A stretch of 64,000 nt of DNA. Origin: Vibrio splendidus. Its GTDB lineage: Bacteria; Pseudomonadota; Gammaproteobacteria; Enterobacterales; Vibrionaceae. The stretch is taken from assembly GCF_003345295.1 (NCBI RefSeq), contig NZ_CP031055.1:868001-932000 (forward strand), given 5' to 3'. Under the pieces are notes generated by a model that searched no databases, was not told where the DNA came from, and worked only from the letters and a program-made list of their open reading frames with translations. Positions within the stretch are counted from its first letter, which is position 1, and each line of letters opens with the position of its first letter. Made by a program: the position numbers and the translations under genes. Shown here one piece after another: positions 25,367 to 34,222 of the stretch.

Positions 25367-26584
25367 CTATTTCAACGAAGGTGATAACAGCTCTTGAGCC
25401 CAAGTAGTCGCTTCATCGTAAGCTTGACCAAGTTCCGCTTCACTTAGCTTGAGAAGTTTACGGATGCGCGTTGCTTCGTCCCATCGAGCTTGCTCATAAG
25501 CGATAACCATCGCCAAAATTGCACCCAGCACACCTTTTCGTTGAATCAGAGCTTGCTTGATCTCTTCATCGATTGGTACTGAGTCCAAGACTTGCTGTAA
25601 CGGTTGGTCAAAGAGTGAATCAAGTAGAGAGAACATACCGGTCAAAAAGGCTTGTCCGGGTTCTACCTTTACATTCATTTTTTCTACTAAGAGTTCACAC
25701 TCACGTGCTCGTAACACGGCTAAACCATAGAGTGAATCCGGCTTATCTTCTTTCGCTGAGGCAATCGCTACCAGTGAAACGAACTTACGCAGCTTTTGCT
25801 CGCCAAGGAAAATAAGTGCTTGGCGGAATGAACGAATGGTCGTTGCTGAGCCGCCTGCGGAGTTCACGTAGGCAAGTAACTTGTAAGACAGCGTGACATC
25901 TAGCGTAATTAAACGTTCTACTTCGCCAAAGTCGATAGGGTCGTGCGCAATCTCTTTTAACAGCTGAACAATCGTCAAAAACGCAGGGTTGAGAGCGCGA
26001 GTTTGAATCATTTCCGGCTTGCTGAAGAAATAACCTTGGAAGTAGGTGAAGCCTGCTCTATTTGCTTCTTGATATTCATCGTAAGTCTCGACTTTTTCTG
26101 CGAGGAACTTAATATCCAACCCTTTGAGAGAGTTCATGAACATCGAAGCTTTCGCGATTGAGATCAAACGGATATCAAACTTGATAATTGAAGCGTACGG
26201 TAAAAAGCGCTTCCATGCTTTGCTTGGTACAAAGTCGTCTAACGCGATAGTGTAACCCGCGTCATAGATAGCTTTTATTGCTTCAAGTAGTTCGTCTGTT
26301 GGTTCGCAGTCTTCAAGAACCTCAACAACGAGGCTTTCTTTGGGGAACAGAGTCGGGACTAAGTTGATTAGGCTTGCATAAGGGAAGTTCACGAACCCCA
26401 ATTTATCACCCAACGTATTATAGTGAGTTGATAAAAAGTGATCGGAAAGCAAACGGCTAGTAGCGAGCTCCGGCTCTACTTCAGGGAAAGTGTTCTTAGG
26501 ACCATCCCTGAATAGCAACTCGTAACCTATGGTTTTCTTGTCTGTATCGAGTATTGGTTGACGCGCTACGTATGAATATTTCAA
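25367..26584 (-). CDS. EAL and HDOD domain signalling protein (CdgJ-like)
   Basis: 405-residue protein with an N-terminal EAL-type domain (about 1-200) and a C-terminal HDOD domain (about 205-400). It belongs to the YuxH family that includes V. cholerae CdgJ. The EAL motif reads EVL (in LVVEVLE), while DD of LDDF and the K-E of LAEKVE are retained. Hydrolysis of cyclic-di-GMP is therefore possible but uncertain. The HDOD part suggests interaction with other signalling proteins. The only start before the conserved YVARQPILD is TTG at 26584, without a clear ribosome-binding site. Confidence 0.88.
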   Translation of the reverse strand: MKYSYVARQPILDTDKKTIGYELLFRDGPKNTFPEVEPELATSRLLSDHFLSTHYNTLGDKLGFVNFPYASLINLVPTLFPKESLVVEVLEDCEPTDELLEAIKAIYDAGYTIALDDFVPSKAWKRFLPYASIIKFDIRLISIAKASMFMNSLKGLDIKFLAEKVETYDEYQEANRAGFTYFQGYFFSKPEMIQTRALNPAFLTIVQLLKEIAHDPIDFGEVERLITLDVTLSYKLLAYVNSAGGSATTIRSFRQALIFLGEQKLRKFVSLVAIASAKEDKPDSLYGLAVLRARECELLVEKMNVKVEPGQAFLTGMFSLLDSLFDQPLQQVLDSVPIDEEIKQALIQRKGVLGAILAMVIAYEQARWDEATRIRKLLKLSEAELGQAYDEATTWAQELLSPSLK

Positions 26585-26707
26585 CTTGGTACTGTGTTCG
26601 GTTTATTTCTGGTAGAGAGATAATAGCTAATTCAGTAGAAATTACCATACACTTTCTATGAAAGTCTGACCGATAATAATAATCAAAGTGAAAGTTTAAG
26701 AGTGATG

Positions 26708-27442
26708 TTAAAAGCGGTTGCTAAACTCTCGATTCTGTAGTTCAAAACTTTGCGGAGTGAACACCAGCACTGAACCTTGCGTATACCAATCACCCAATAC
26801 GATACGAGTTTTAGTGCAATCATTGACGTTAAAGGTGTGGATGTCAGGGCGATGAGTATGGCCGTGGATCATAAGATCGACGCTGTTTCGTTCCATCACA
26901 TCTTCCACTTCCTGTTGTGTCACATCCATGATGTCGAGGGATTTGGTCTGCTTGTCATCTTTGATGTCAGATTGAACCTTCGAGACAATTTTCTTCTTGA
27001 TGAAAAATGGAATTCTGTTGAAGACCCATTGCAGCCAGGGTTGATGCACTTTTTCACGGAAGGCGAGGTATTTTACATCTTCGGTACACAGGGTATCACC
27101 ATGCAACACCACCGCTTTTTGTCCGTAGATATCGATTGTTGATACTTCATCTAGAAGTTGCACGCCCGTTTGCTTGGCAAATTTTTTACCAACTAAAAAG
27201 TCGCGGTTACCTTGAGTGAAGTAGCAAGGTACGCCCGTTTTCACTAAGTCGATAAACGCTTGGCGGATAGAAGTCGCGAACTCACTCTTATCGTCGTCAC
27301 CAATCCAGAATTCGAAAAGGTCGCCTAACACGTAAAGCGCATCCGCTTCTACGGCTTCTTTCTTCATAAAGGTTAAGAAGCAGTCAGTGATGTCTTGTCG
27401 TGACGGAGTAAGGTGCAGGTCTGATATAAAATATGTTTTCAT
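26708..27442 (-). CDS. lpxH: UDP-2,3-diacylglucosamine diphosphatase
   Basis: Calcineurin-like metallophosphatase that cleaves UDP-2,3-diacylglucosamine to lipid X, step four of lipid A synthesis, at the inner membrane face. The metal-binding blocks are SDLHL (7-11), LGDLFEFWIGDD, QGNRDFLVG, LHGDTLC and HGHTHRPD. Length 244 is normal. It lies downstream of ppiB with a terminator between, an order seen in many gamma-proteobacteria. Confidence 0.96.
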   Translation of the reverse strand: MKTYFISDLHLTPSRQDITDCFLTFMKKEAVEADALYVLGDLFEFWIGDDDKSEFATSIRQAFIDLVKTGVPCYFTQGNRDFLVGKKFAKQTGVQLLDEVSTIDIYGQKAVVLHGDTLCTEDVKYLAFREKVHQPWLQWVFNRIPFFIKKKIVSKVQSDIKDDKQTKSLDIMDVTQQEVEDVMERNSVDLMIHGHTHRPDIHTFNVNDCTKTRIVLGDWYTQGSVLVFTPQSFELQNREFSNRF

Positions 27443-27447
27443 AGGTC

Positions 27448-27473
27448 TAAAAAAAGGGAGCGATTCGCTCCCT
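27448..27473 (-). terminator. Rho-independent terminator of ppiB
   Basis: GGGAGCG and CGCTCCC pair around ATT. Read leftward it ends in a long T-run. Confidence 0.9.
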
Positions 27474-27526
27474 ATATCCTGATTTTATCGGCTCATCAAT
27501 TATTAATACTAACCGAAAGCAAGTGA

Positions 27527-28021
27527 TTAAGCTTCGATTGTAGTACCAGTGATGATCACTTCTTCTAGAGGTACATCTTGGTGCATACCCATAGAACCAG
27601 TGCTAACACCTTTGATCTTGTTTACGATGTCCATGCCTTCAACAACTTCTGCGAATACACAGTAGCCCCAACCGTCTAGGCTTTCGCTACGGAAGTTTAG
27701 GAAAGAGTTGTCGTTAACGTTGATGAAGAACTGAGAGCTCGCTGAATGCGGTTCCATAGTACGAGCCATTGCTAGCGTACCAACTTTGTTCGCTAGGCCG
27801 TTGTTTGCTTCGTTCTTGATAGTTGCACGAGTTGTTTTTTCTTTAAGGCCAGAAGTCATGCCGCCGCCTTGAACCATGAAACCATCGATAACACGGTGGA
27901 ATAGCGTGTTGTCGTAAAAACCGTCACGGCAATACTGTAGGAAGTTTGCGCTTGTTTCTGGTGCTTTTTCTTCGTTAAGTTGAACTTTGATGTCACCAAA
28001 ATTTGTGTGAAGGATGATCAT
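27527..28021 (-). CDS. ppiB: Peptidyl-prolyl cis-trans isomerase B (cyclophilin)
   Basis: Cytoplasmic cyclophilin that catalyses proline isomerisation during folding. FHRVIDGFMVQGGG carries the catalytic arginine, followed by MARTMEPHSASSQFFIN and the conserved LDGWGYCVFAEVVEGMD strand. The 164-residue length and absence of a signal peptide identify the cytoplasmic type B rather than periplasmic PpiA. It is divergent from cysS, an arrangement common in vibrios. Confidence 0.96.
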   Translation of the reverse strand: MIILHTNFGDIKVQLNEEKAPETSANFLQYCRDGFYDNTLFHRVIDGFMVQGGGMTSGLKEKTTRATIKNEANNGLANKVGTLAMARTMEPHSASSQFFINVNDNSFLNFRSESLDGWGYCVFAEVVEGMDIVNKIKGVSTGSMGMHQDVPLEEVIITGTTIEA

Positions 28022-28212
28022 GATTGTTACCTTACTGTCTTTTTAATATGAAGTTCGAATTCTAGCGCATGTTGGCGGACTTTCAAATCACCAAATCATT
28101 AACTTAACTTGGTTGTTTGAGGTAATTACTGCTTTGGGGGATTACCTAATAACGCATGAATTGATATACTTGACCTCTTATTTTGATTAATACACAAATA
28201 TAGATAGAGATC

Positions 28213-29598
28213 ATGCTGAAAATTTATAACACACTCACAAGACAGAAAGAGGAATTCAAACCAATTACAGCTGGCAAAGTCGGCATGTATGTCTGTGGGG
28301 TAACCATATACGATCTCTGTCACATTGGTCATGGCCGCACGTTTGTTTCTTTCGACGTAGTAACTCGTTACCTTCGTTACCTTGGTTACGATTTGAACTT
28401 CGTTCGTAACATTACTGATATCGATGACAAGATCATCAAACGCGCTAACGAAAACGGCGAGTCTTGTGATTCTTTAACTGAGCGCTTGATTGGTGAAATG
28501 CATGCAGATTTCGATGCATTGAATATGAAACGCCCAGATGTAGAGCCTCGTGCGACTGAATTCATCACTGAAATCGTTGAGCTTGTTGAAAAGTTAATTG
28601 AGCGTGGTTTTGCTTATGTTGCAAGCAACGGCGACGTGATGTTCGAAGTTAAGAAATTTGACGAATACGGTAAGCTTTCAAAGCAAGACCTTGATCAGCT
28701 TCAAGCTGGTGCTCGTGTTGATGTTGATTCTGCAAAACGTAGCCCGTTAGATTTCGTTCTTTGGAAGATGTCTAAGCCAGGTGAACCTACGTGGGAATCA
28801 CCATGGGGTCCAGGTCGTCCGGGTTGGCACATCGAGTGTTCAGCGATGAACTCTTCTATTCTTGGCAATCACTTCGATATCCACGGTGGTGGTTCAGATC
28901 TACAGTTCCCGCATCACGAGAACGAAATCGCACAATCTTGCTGCGCACACGGCACACAGTATGTGAATACTTGGATGCACAGTGGCATGGTGATGGTAGA
29001 CAGAGAAAAAATGTCTAAGTCACTGGGTAACTTCTTCACTATCCGTGACGTACTTCAGCATTACGATGCAGAAACAGTGCGTTACTTCCTAATGTCTGGT
29101 CACTACCGCAGCCAACTGAACTACAGCGAAGATAACCTAAACCAAGCTCGTGCATCACTTGAGCGTCTTTACACATCACTTCGTGGCCTAGACGTTACAG
29201 CAGCTCCGGCTGGTGGTGAAGAGTACGTGACTCGTTTCTCTACAGCGATGAACGATGATTTCAACACTCCAGAAGCTTATTCAGTACTGTTTGAAATGGC
29301 TCGTGAAATCAACCGCATCAAAACTGAAAGTGTCGAAAAAGCAAGTGCACTAGGTGCATTGATGCGTGAACTAGCAGACATCATCGGTATTCTTCATCAA
29401 GATCCAGAGGCTTTCTTGCAAGGCGATGCGGCAGGCAACGATGACGAAGTGGCTGAAATCGAAGCGTTGATCAAACTGCGTAACGACTCTCGTGCTTCGA
29501 AAGATTGGGCGAATGCCGACCTTGCACGTGACAAGCTAAACGAGTTGGGTATTGTTCTGGAAGATGGTCCAGAAGGTACGACTTGGCGTCGTAAGTAA
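28213..29598 (+). CDS. cysS: Cysteinyl-tRNA synthetase
   Basis: Class I synthetase charging tRNA-Cys. The HIGH motif is in CHIGHGRTFVSFD near residues 35-47, and KMSKS in KMSKSLGNFF near 265-274. Zinc ligands are provided by Cys28 in MYVCGVTIYD, by HIECSAMN, and by HHENEIAQ. Length 461 is standard. It is a single gene with its own terminator. Confidence 0.98.
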   Translation: MLKIYNTLTRQKEEFKPITAGKVGMYVCGVTIYDLCHIGHGRTFVSFDVVTRYLRYLGYDLNFVRNITDIDDKIIKRANENGESCDSLTERLIGEMHADFDALNMKRPDVEPRATEFITEIVELVEKLIERGFAYVASNGDVMFEVKKFDEYGKLSKQDLDQLQAGARVDVDSAKRSPLDFVLWKMSKPGEPTWESPWGPGRPGWHIECSAMNSSILGNHFDIHGGGSDLQFPHHENEIAQSCCAHGTQYVNTWMHSGMVMVDREKMSKSLGNFFTIRDVLQHYDAETVRYFLMSGHYRSQLNYSEDNLNQARASLERLYTSLRGLDVTAAPAGGEEYVTRFSTAMNDDFNTPEAYSVLFEMAREINRIKTESVEKASALGALMRELADIIGILHQDPEAFLQGDAAGNDDEVAEIEALIKLRNDSRASKDWANADLARDKLNELGIVLEDGPEGTTWRRK

Positions 29599-29605
29599 GT
29601 ATTAT

Positions 29606-29633
29606 AAAAAGGGCTGATTTTCAGCCCTTTTTT
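29606..29633 (+). terminator. Rho-independent terminator of cysS
   Basis: AAAGGGCTGA and TCAGCCCTTT form a 10-bp stem with a 3-nt loop, followed by T residues. Confidence 0.92.
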
Positions 29634-29695
29634 CTAGCAAAAATTCTCTAATTTCACCTTTTTATCTTCAACTTTTAATTAACAGGAATATTTCT

Positions 29696-30274
29696 GTGGC
29701 TCAGATGTATTTTTATTACTCGGCAATGAATGCGGGTAAATCAACAACGCTTCTTCAGTCTTCATTCAACTACCAAGAGCGTGGCATGACGCCAGTGATC
29801 TTCACGGCTGCATTGGATGATCGTTATGGTATCGGTAAAGTTAGCTCTCGAATTGGTTTGCAATCTGAAGCTCAACTTTTTAAAAATGACACCAATATGT
29901 TTGACGCAATCCAAAAACTCAATGAAGAAGAAAAGCGTCATTGCGTTTTGATTGATGAGTGTCAGTTCTTGTCGAAAGAGCAGGTGTACCAGTTAACAGA
30001 AGTGGTCGATAAACTGCATATCCCTGTACTTTGCTACGGTTTACGTACTGATTTCTTGGGTGAACTGTTTGAAGGTAGCCGTTACTTATTATCTTGGGCA
30101 GATAAACTGGTTGAGCTTAAAACCATTTGTCACTGTGGCCGTAAAGCTAATATGGTAATCCGTACCGACGAGCACGGTGTGGCGATTGCTGAAGGTGACC
30201 AAGTGGCTATTGGCGGGAATGATCAGTATGTTTCTGCTTGCCGTTTGCACTACAAAGAAGCGTTAGGCAAATAA
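29696..30274 (+). CDS. tdk: Thymidine kinase
   Basis: Type II thymidine kinase for pyrimidine salvage. P-loop AMNAGKSTTLL near residues 10-20, DECQF catalytic region near 88-92, and the lasso GLRTDFLGELFEGS are present. The zinc cysteines appear in CHCGRKA and near the C-terminal CRLHY. Length 192. The start is GTG at 29696 after AACAGGAATA. Confidence 0.97.
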   Translation: MAQMYFYYSAMNAGKSTTLLQSSFNYQERGMTPVIFTAALDDRYGIGKVSSRIGLQSEAQLFKNDTNMFDAIQKLNEEEKRHCVLIDECQFLSKEQVYQLTEVVDKLHIPVLCYGLRTDFLGELFEGSRYLLSWADKLVELKTICHCGRKANMVIRTDEHGVAIAEGDQVAIGGNDQYVSACRLHYKEALGK

Positions 30275-30347
30275 TCGGCTTTTTGGTTGATTCTTTTTAA
30301 GTGAACAAAGCTGAAATCAACAAGCTCAAGTAATAGCTAAAAATAAG

Positions 30348-30375
30348 AAACGGTGGCCAAGTGCCACCGTTTTTG
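30348..30375 (+). terminator. Rho-independent terminator of tdk
   Basis: AAACGGTGGC and GCCACCGTTT pair around CAAGT, followed by T residues. It lies between convergent genes and may serve both. Confidence 0.9.
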
Positions 30376-30409
30376 TTTTCTGAAAAGGTGTATTGCGTTA
30401 CTTAAAGTT

Positions 30410-31102
30410 TTATTCGAAACCCAGTTGCTTCAATGCTTGATAGGCATGATCAACGTCATCGGGGATTGGCATCTCAATTTGAAAGCCTTGGGCTGGGTAG
30501 AATTTGATTCGTTCATAATCAGCAATTAATGCGCCCAACACCATGTCTAACGGCAACTCTTCATTAAAGTAATCATCCCAATTTTGCCATTGCGAAGTCA
30601 CGGTAATTTCTACACTCTCTTCAGGCCATTGTTTACTAAACGTGGCGTAGGTGCGTTTCTCCATAAAGGGCTTCTGTACTAAGGTTAGTCTTTTCGGTGA
30701 CAACCCTTGCTCAGTCAACAGCTCGTGGGTGAATCGTACATTTTCCCCAGTATTGGTTGCGTGTTTCTCAATGATAATGTCAGAGTCTGGCACGCCAGCA
30801 TCTCGTGCAATAGCCGCGAATGTTTCGGCTTCTGAACGCTCAAAGCTCCCTTCTGTAAAGCGCCCCACACCGCCAGAAAAAACGATGTATGGAGCAATTT
30901 TTTGATGATATAGCTCAGCAGCGTATTCAGCGACACGAGTATCATTACTGCACAACACAAAGATGCAATCTGAAGGCGTAACCTTGTGGCCCATAGACAT
31001 GAAGTTCCAAAGGGTGTCGATCGAACGATGTAGCTTAATCCTCGATTTATTTGTTACAGATTGCTTAGCTATGTCTTGGTTAGCTATGGATTGATTAGTC
31101 AT
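30410..31102 (-). CDS. YdcF/DUF218 family protein
   Basis: 230-residue protein of the YdcF/DUF218 family, whose fold binds nucleotide-like ligands such as SAM but whose role is unknown. Family blocks are DCIFVLCSNDTRVAEYAAEL, IVFSGGVGRFT, ENVRFTHELL and VQKPFMEKRTYATF. The first 19 residues form a degenerate 5-residue repeat (TNQSI ANQDI AKQSV TNKSR) that looks like an added extension. Its start overlaps the stop of the upstream dehydrogenase gene by 8 nt, so the two form an operon. Confidence 0.85.
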   Translation of the reverse strand: MTNQSIANQDIAKQSVTNKSRIKLHRSIDTLWNFMSMGHKVTPSDCIFVLCSNDTRVAEYAAELYHQKIAPYIVFSGGVGRFTEGSFERSEAETFAAIARDAGVPDSDIIIEKHATNTGENVRFTHELLTEQGLSPKRLTLVQKPFMEKRTYATFSKQWPEESVEITVTSQWQNWDDYFNEELPLDMVLGALIADYERIKFYPAQGFQIEMPIPDDVDHAYQALKQLGFE

Positions 31103-31949
31103 AAAGAGCGTCCAGTGTGGAATCGAATTTAAACGAGTAACCTAAGTCGAGAATCTTTTTCGAAGAGATCAGCTTGTCTGGTGTATCGACCACGAGGGGC
31201 AGCGGCTCACTGCTGTTGGCGCTTTTCAGTGCAGCGGCATAAAACTCCGCCTTACTCACCGTGTTTGGGGTCGTAACATTAACCACTTCGTTGCGCAGTT
31301 GGTTGATAGCGAAGTTGACCGCGCCAATCGCGTCGTCAAGATGAAGCATGTTGGCAGGAGCTTGAGTGCTGACCTGTTTCAATTTACTTGCAAACCTAGA
31401 TGGGTGGCGGCTAGGGCCGATTAACCCACTGAAGCGAAGGATAGTGTAGTCGATACCGGAATCAATGATGTACTGTTCTGCTTGTAGCATCACGCGTGCA
31501 TTGTCCGAAAATGAGTTGGCTTGTTCATCACTCGACGTAGAAATCGCTAATGAGGCATCTTGCTCGTATAAGATCCCTGGCTTGGTCGGGTAGACCGTAG
31601 TCGAGCTAACCATGATCAGCTTTTTGACATTGGCTTTCTGACAAGCATTGGTTAGCTGTTGCCAGTATTCAGCATATTCTTGTCCCGCACCTTTTCTAAA
31701 GCCGGGAGGGAAGCTACCAATGACGATCTCTGCATTATTTTCGAGTAACAGTGAATAGAGTTGGCCGATAGTATGCTCAGGCTCCGATGAGTCAAAGCTG
31801 AAAACTTCACATGGGATACGTTTGTTACCAATGGTGTCTGCACCCGCTCGGGTCGTTTTTGTGACCACCACTTGGTTACCATGTTTTTCTAGATGTTTAG
31901 ATAAAGGTGCACCGACCCATCCTGCACCAACAATAAATATAGAAGCCAT
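31095..31949 (-). CDS. YeeZ-like NAD(P)-binding epimerase/dehydrogenase
   Basis: 284-residue extended short-chain dehydrogenase-like protein. The N-terminal glycine motif FIVGAGWVGAPL (4-15) binds NAD(P). VSSTTVYP near 116-123 and the conserved RFSGLIGPSRHPSRF near 173-187 match the YeeZ family. In many such proteins the catalytic YxxxK is altered, and the substrate is unknown. First gene of a two-gene unit with the YdcF-like gene. Confidence 0.82.
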   Translation of the reverse strand: MASIFIVGAGWVGAPLSKHLEKHGNQVVVTKTTRAGADTIGNKRIPCEVFSFDSSEPEHTIGQLYSLLLENNAEIVIGSFPPGFRKGAGQEYAEYWQQLTNACQKANVKKLIMVSSTTVYPTKPGILYEQDASLAISTSSDEQANSFSDNARVMLQAEQYIIDSGIDYTILRFSGLIGPSRHPSRFASKLKQVSTQAPANMLHLDDAIGAVNFAINQLRNEVVNVTTPNTVSKAEFYAAALKSANSSEPLPLVVDTPDKLISSKKILDLGYSFKFDSTLDALYD

Positions 31950-32012
31950 GTGTTCCTCACAACTGCAAATGACGAATTTACAATAAGCCTAACAAACCTT
32001 TGGCCAAAAATG

Positions 32013-32046
32013 AAAAAACTCCACGGCCGAGGCGAGTGGAGTTTTT
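32013..32046 (-). terminator. Bidirectional Rho-independent terminator after the TIGR02647 gene
   Basis: AAACTCCAC and GTGGAGTTT form a 9-bp stem with a GC-rich loop. A/T-runs flank both sides. It lies downstream of the leftward gene at 32064. Confidence 0.85.
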
Positions 32047-32063
32047 ACTGGAACAATGGAGAT

Positions 32064-32294
32064 TTAGTTTAGTACGCGAAGTAGTTTGTCTGCGCGCTCT
32101 GCCATCTGTATACCTTCATCTGTTAGGTAACCGCCGTCTGGCTGAGTACAAAGGTTCTTTTCGAATAGGCGCTTAACAGCGTCTTGAGTTTCTTGAGCTG
32201 CCTCTTGATGAACTTTAATTCCAGTAGCGGCACTACTTACATCAAATTGAAGAAGGAGGTTTAAATCAGCAATGTTTTCAGCGTTGTACTTCAT
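32064..32294 (-). CDS. TIGR02647 family small protein
   Basis: 76-residue protein fitting the TIGR02647 family: an N-terminal ADLNLLLQFD segment, then TGIKVHQEA, AVKRLFEKNLCTQPDGGYLTDEG and a C-terminal helix ADKLLRVL. The second half resembles a winged-helix turn with wing (GGYLT). Function is not known; nucleic-acid binding is only a guess from that shape. It has a clear terminator and stands alone. Confidence 0.82.
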   Translation of the reverse strand: MKYNAENIADLNLLLQFDVSSAATGIKVHQEAAQETQDAVKRLFEKNLCTQPDGGYLTDEGIQMAERADKLLRVLN

Positions 32295-32551
32295 AATTAA
32301 CCTATATATTCATAACGTTCTCTACCTTCACCTTAGTGCGCATTCACGGCTCAGGCAATAGCAAATAAAGAGAATTGATAAGTGATACCAAATTGATTGA
32401 TTAATCATCGAGTGATGAGTTTATTTTGGTTATATTGGGTGATTTGCATCCACTTAAATCATCAGTGATGTTTATTGCTAAGCGGTTGTAATATATTGTG
32501 ACTAGAAATAATTTGCATTGAGCGAATATTGTATAAAAAGGATATGCATAA

Positions 32552-33859
32552 GTGAGAGCGAACAAAGTAGCATTAATGATCAGTATGCTATTTGCTATCG
32601 CAGGGTGTCAGAGTACACCTTCAGAGCAGACAGACGCGAACCAAACCACAAACAACAATAACCAATCTACAATCGAGGTCCGTTCATTTCAGTCTGTCCA
32701 AAGCGTTTACTCCGAATGGGAGGCTAAGCTCGCAGACCACGCTCAGTTGTCTCTCTATGCTCCAGAGAATTACAATGAACTATTAGACGCTTGGGACGAC
32801 GCTGAAAGCATTTATGCGGATTTACTGAAAGACGAAACTCGGCTCACCAAGAGTTATTCAATTTTTTCGAGCCTGACTTACGCTGAAGCTTTTGATGAAA
32901 AAATTGCGTTGATCAAATCAAACTATGACTCGATATTAGTGCTAAAGAAGAAGGCTGACCGAGTACTAGCGGATTCGATTGTGCAAATGGATTACCTCAA
33001 GTTCCTTGGCGCAGATACCATGTTTACCTCGAGCTACAAACGCTTGTATTCAGAATACAGCGAGTTGTTTGAGTATGTGCTGGTCGATGAGCTTGAAGAC
33101 GCTCAAGAAGCACAGGTGGAGTTTCTTAATAATGCTCGCTTATTGGAAGTTAAAGTGGCACATAAGAAATACATCGAACCATTGAAGGACGAGTTAGAGT
33201 TCTTGGAAGATGAAGATTTTGATGACGTTGCTCCACTGACGTTTGCTAAAGCAGCATCTCAAATTGCTTTGGCAGAAAGCCAAGTCAAAGCCAGTCCTCG
33301 TGAAAAGTCGATCATTGAAGATGCGGTGCACGCTGCGGAGTTTGAGTTGAACCACGTGCGCAGTGTCGCTCATGAAGTCAAAGTGCTAGCGAGCGTAAAA
33401 GGCGACAAATTCGAACAGTCGGTTTTGAATGCAGAGAATCAGTTGTTGAGCATTTCACAAGTCGTTAATGATGAAGATTACCGAGATGTTGGGTTGCGTC
33501 AGCAATCTCAGAAAATTGTATCGAGTGTGAAAGCGTTAAAAAGCTTAGATATGACAGCGTCATTAAAGTCAGAAATTGAAACTTTGACTGAACAACTCGC
33601 TAAGCTAGAGAGTGATAATCAGAAGCAGGCGCAACAATTGTCTGAGGCGACTAAGCATAGCAATCTTCTAGATGAGCAGATTACCAAGAGTGATGCGCAT
33701 ATTAAGAGTTTAGAAGAGCTAGTGGACAGTTTGAGAAATCTAGGTGGTAAAGTTGCCAATGAAAGTGATTCTGATGTAATCCCTTTGAGTACTGGATCGA
33801 ATCTAGAGGGCTCTGCTCTAGAACAATCATCAGAAGAAGTGATTGAACCTTCGGTTTAG
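32552..33859 (+). CDS. Predicted coiled-coil lipoprotein of unknown function
   Basis: 435-residue protein with a lipoprotein signal peptide: FAIAGC with the lipidated cysteine at residue 19. Serine at +2 is uncertain for sorting but compatible with the outer membrane. An N/Q/T-rich linker follows to about 45, then long helical segments. A strong coiled coil (about 340-395, SLKSEIETLTEQLAKLESDN) precedes an acidic serine-rich tail. I recognise no catalytic motif. It starts with GTG at 32552 behind AAAAAGGAT. The overlapping ATG at 32544 is out of frame. It has its own terminator. Confidence 0.82.
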   Translation: MRANKVALMISMLFAIAGCQSTPSEQTDANQTTNNNNQSTIEVRSFQSVQSVYSEWEAKLADHAQLSLYAPENYNELLDAWDDAESIYADLLKDETRLTKSYSIFSSLTYAEAFDEKIALIKSNYDSILVLKKKADRVLADSIVQMDYLKFLGADTMFTSSYKRLYSEYSELFEYVLVDELEDAQEAQVEFLNNARLLEVKVAHKKYIEPLKDELEFLEDEDFDDVAPLTFAKAASQIALAESQVKASPREKSIIEDAVHAAEFELNHVRSVAHEVKVLASVKGDKFEQSVLNAENQLLSISQVVNDEDYRDVGLRQQSQKIVSSVKALKSLDMTASLKSEIETLTEQLAKLESDNQKQAQQLSEATKHSNLLDEQITKSDAHIKSLEELVDSLRNLGGKVANESDSDVIPLSTGSNLEGSALEQSSEEVIEPSV

Positions 33860-33890
33860 CATCACTAATTTCTTTATTTGTGATTCAGTT

Positions 33891-33914
33891 AAAAGCGCCT
33901 AAGGGCGCTTTTTT
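33891..33914 (+). terminator. Rho-independent terminator of the coiled-coil lipoprotein gene
   Basis: AAAGCGCC and GGGCGCTT(T) pair around TAA, followed by six T residues. Confidence 0.9.
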
Positions 33915-33922
33915 ACGTTCTG

Positions 33923-33936
33923 TTGATCTATATCAA
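33923..33936. promoter_or_regulatory. Perfect FNR box upstream of focA
   Basis: TTGATCTATATCAA matches the FNR consensus TTGAT-N4-ATCAA exactly. It lies 287 bp upstream of the focA start, so a long leader or several promoters are implied. A second, partial TTGAT half-site lies near 34005. Anaerobic activation is inferred. Confidence 0.75.
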
Positions 33937-34222
33937 AATCTAGAGGCAACAGCGATCTGTGAGTCATTATAGTGTACGTTATTCCTTTGCTTTCTTTCGT
34001 AACTTATTGATATTTATAAGTGTGCCATTTTTTAAGTTGATAACCTTTCATTCAGCATAGTTTTCTTTTTACTACTAAAGTTGTATGAATTTTGAATAAC
34101 TTGGGCTATTTCCTTTCCACAAGGTTGTGGGAGGTATTTTGAGTCCCAAATAGCTCTTGAATTCAGAAATGAAAGAGAGGATTATCTCGCTCCCGACAAC
34201 ATGTTTCAAAATGTAAATCATC

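Noticed and set aside
26777..27142. 121-codon open frame antisense to lpxH
   Set aside because: It overlaps lpxH throughout, and lpxH carries every expected metal-binding motif.
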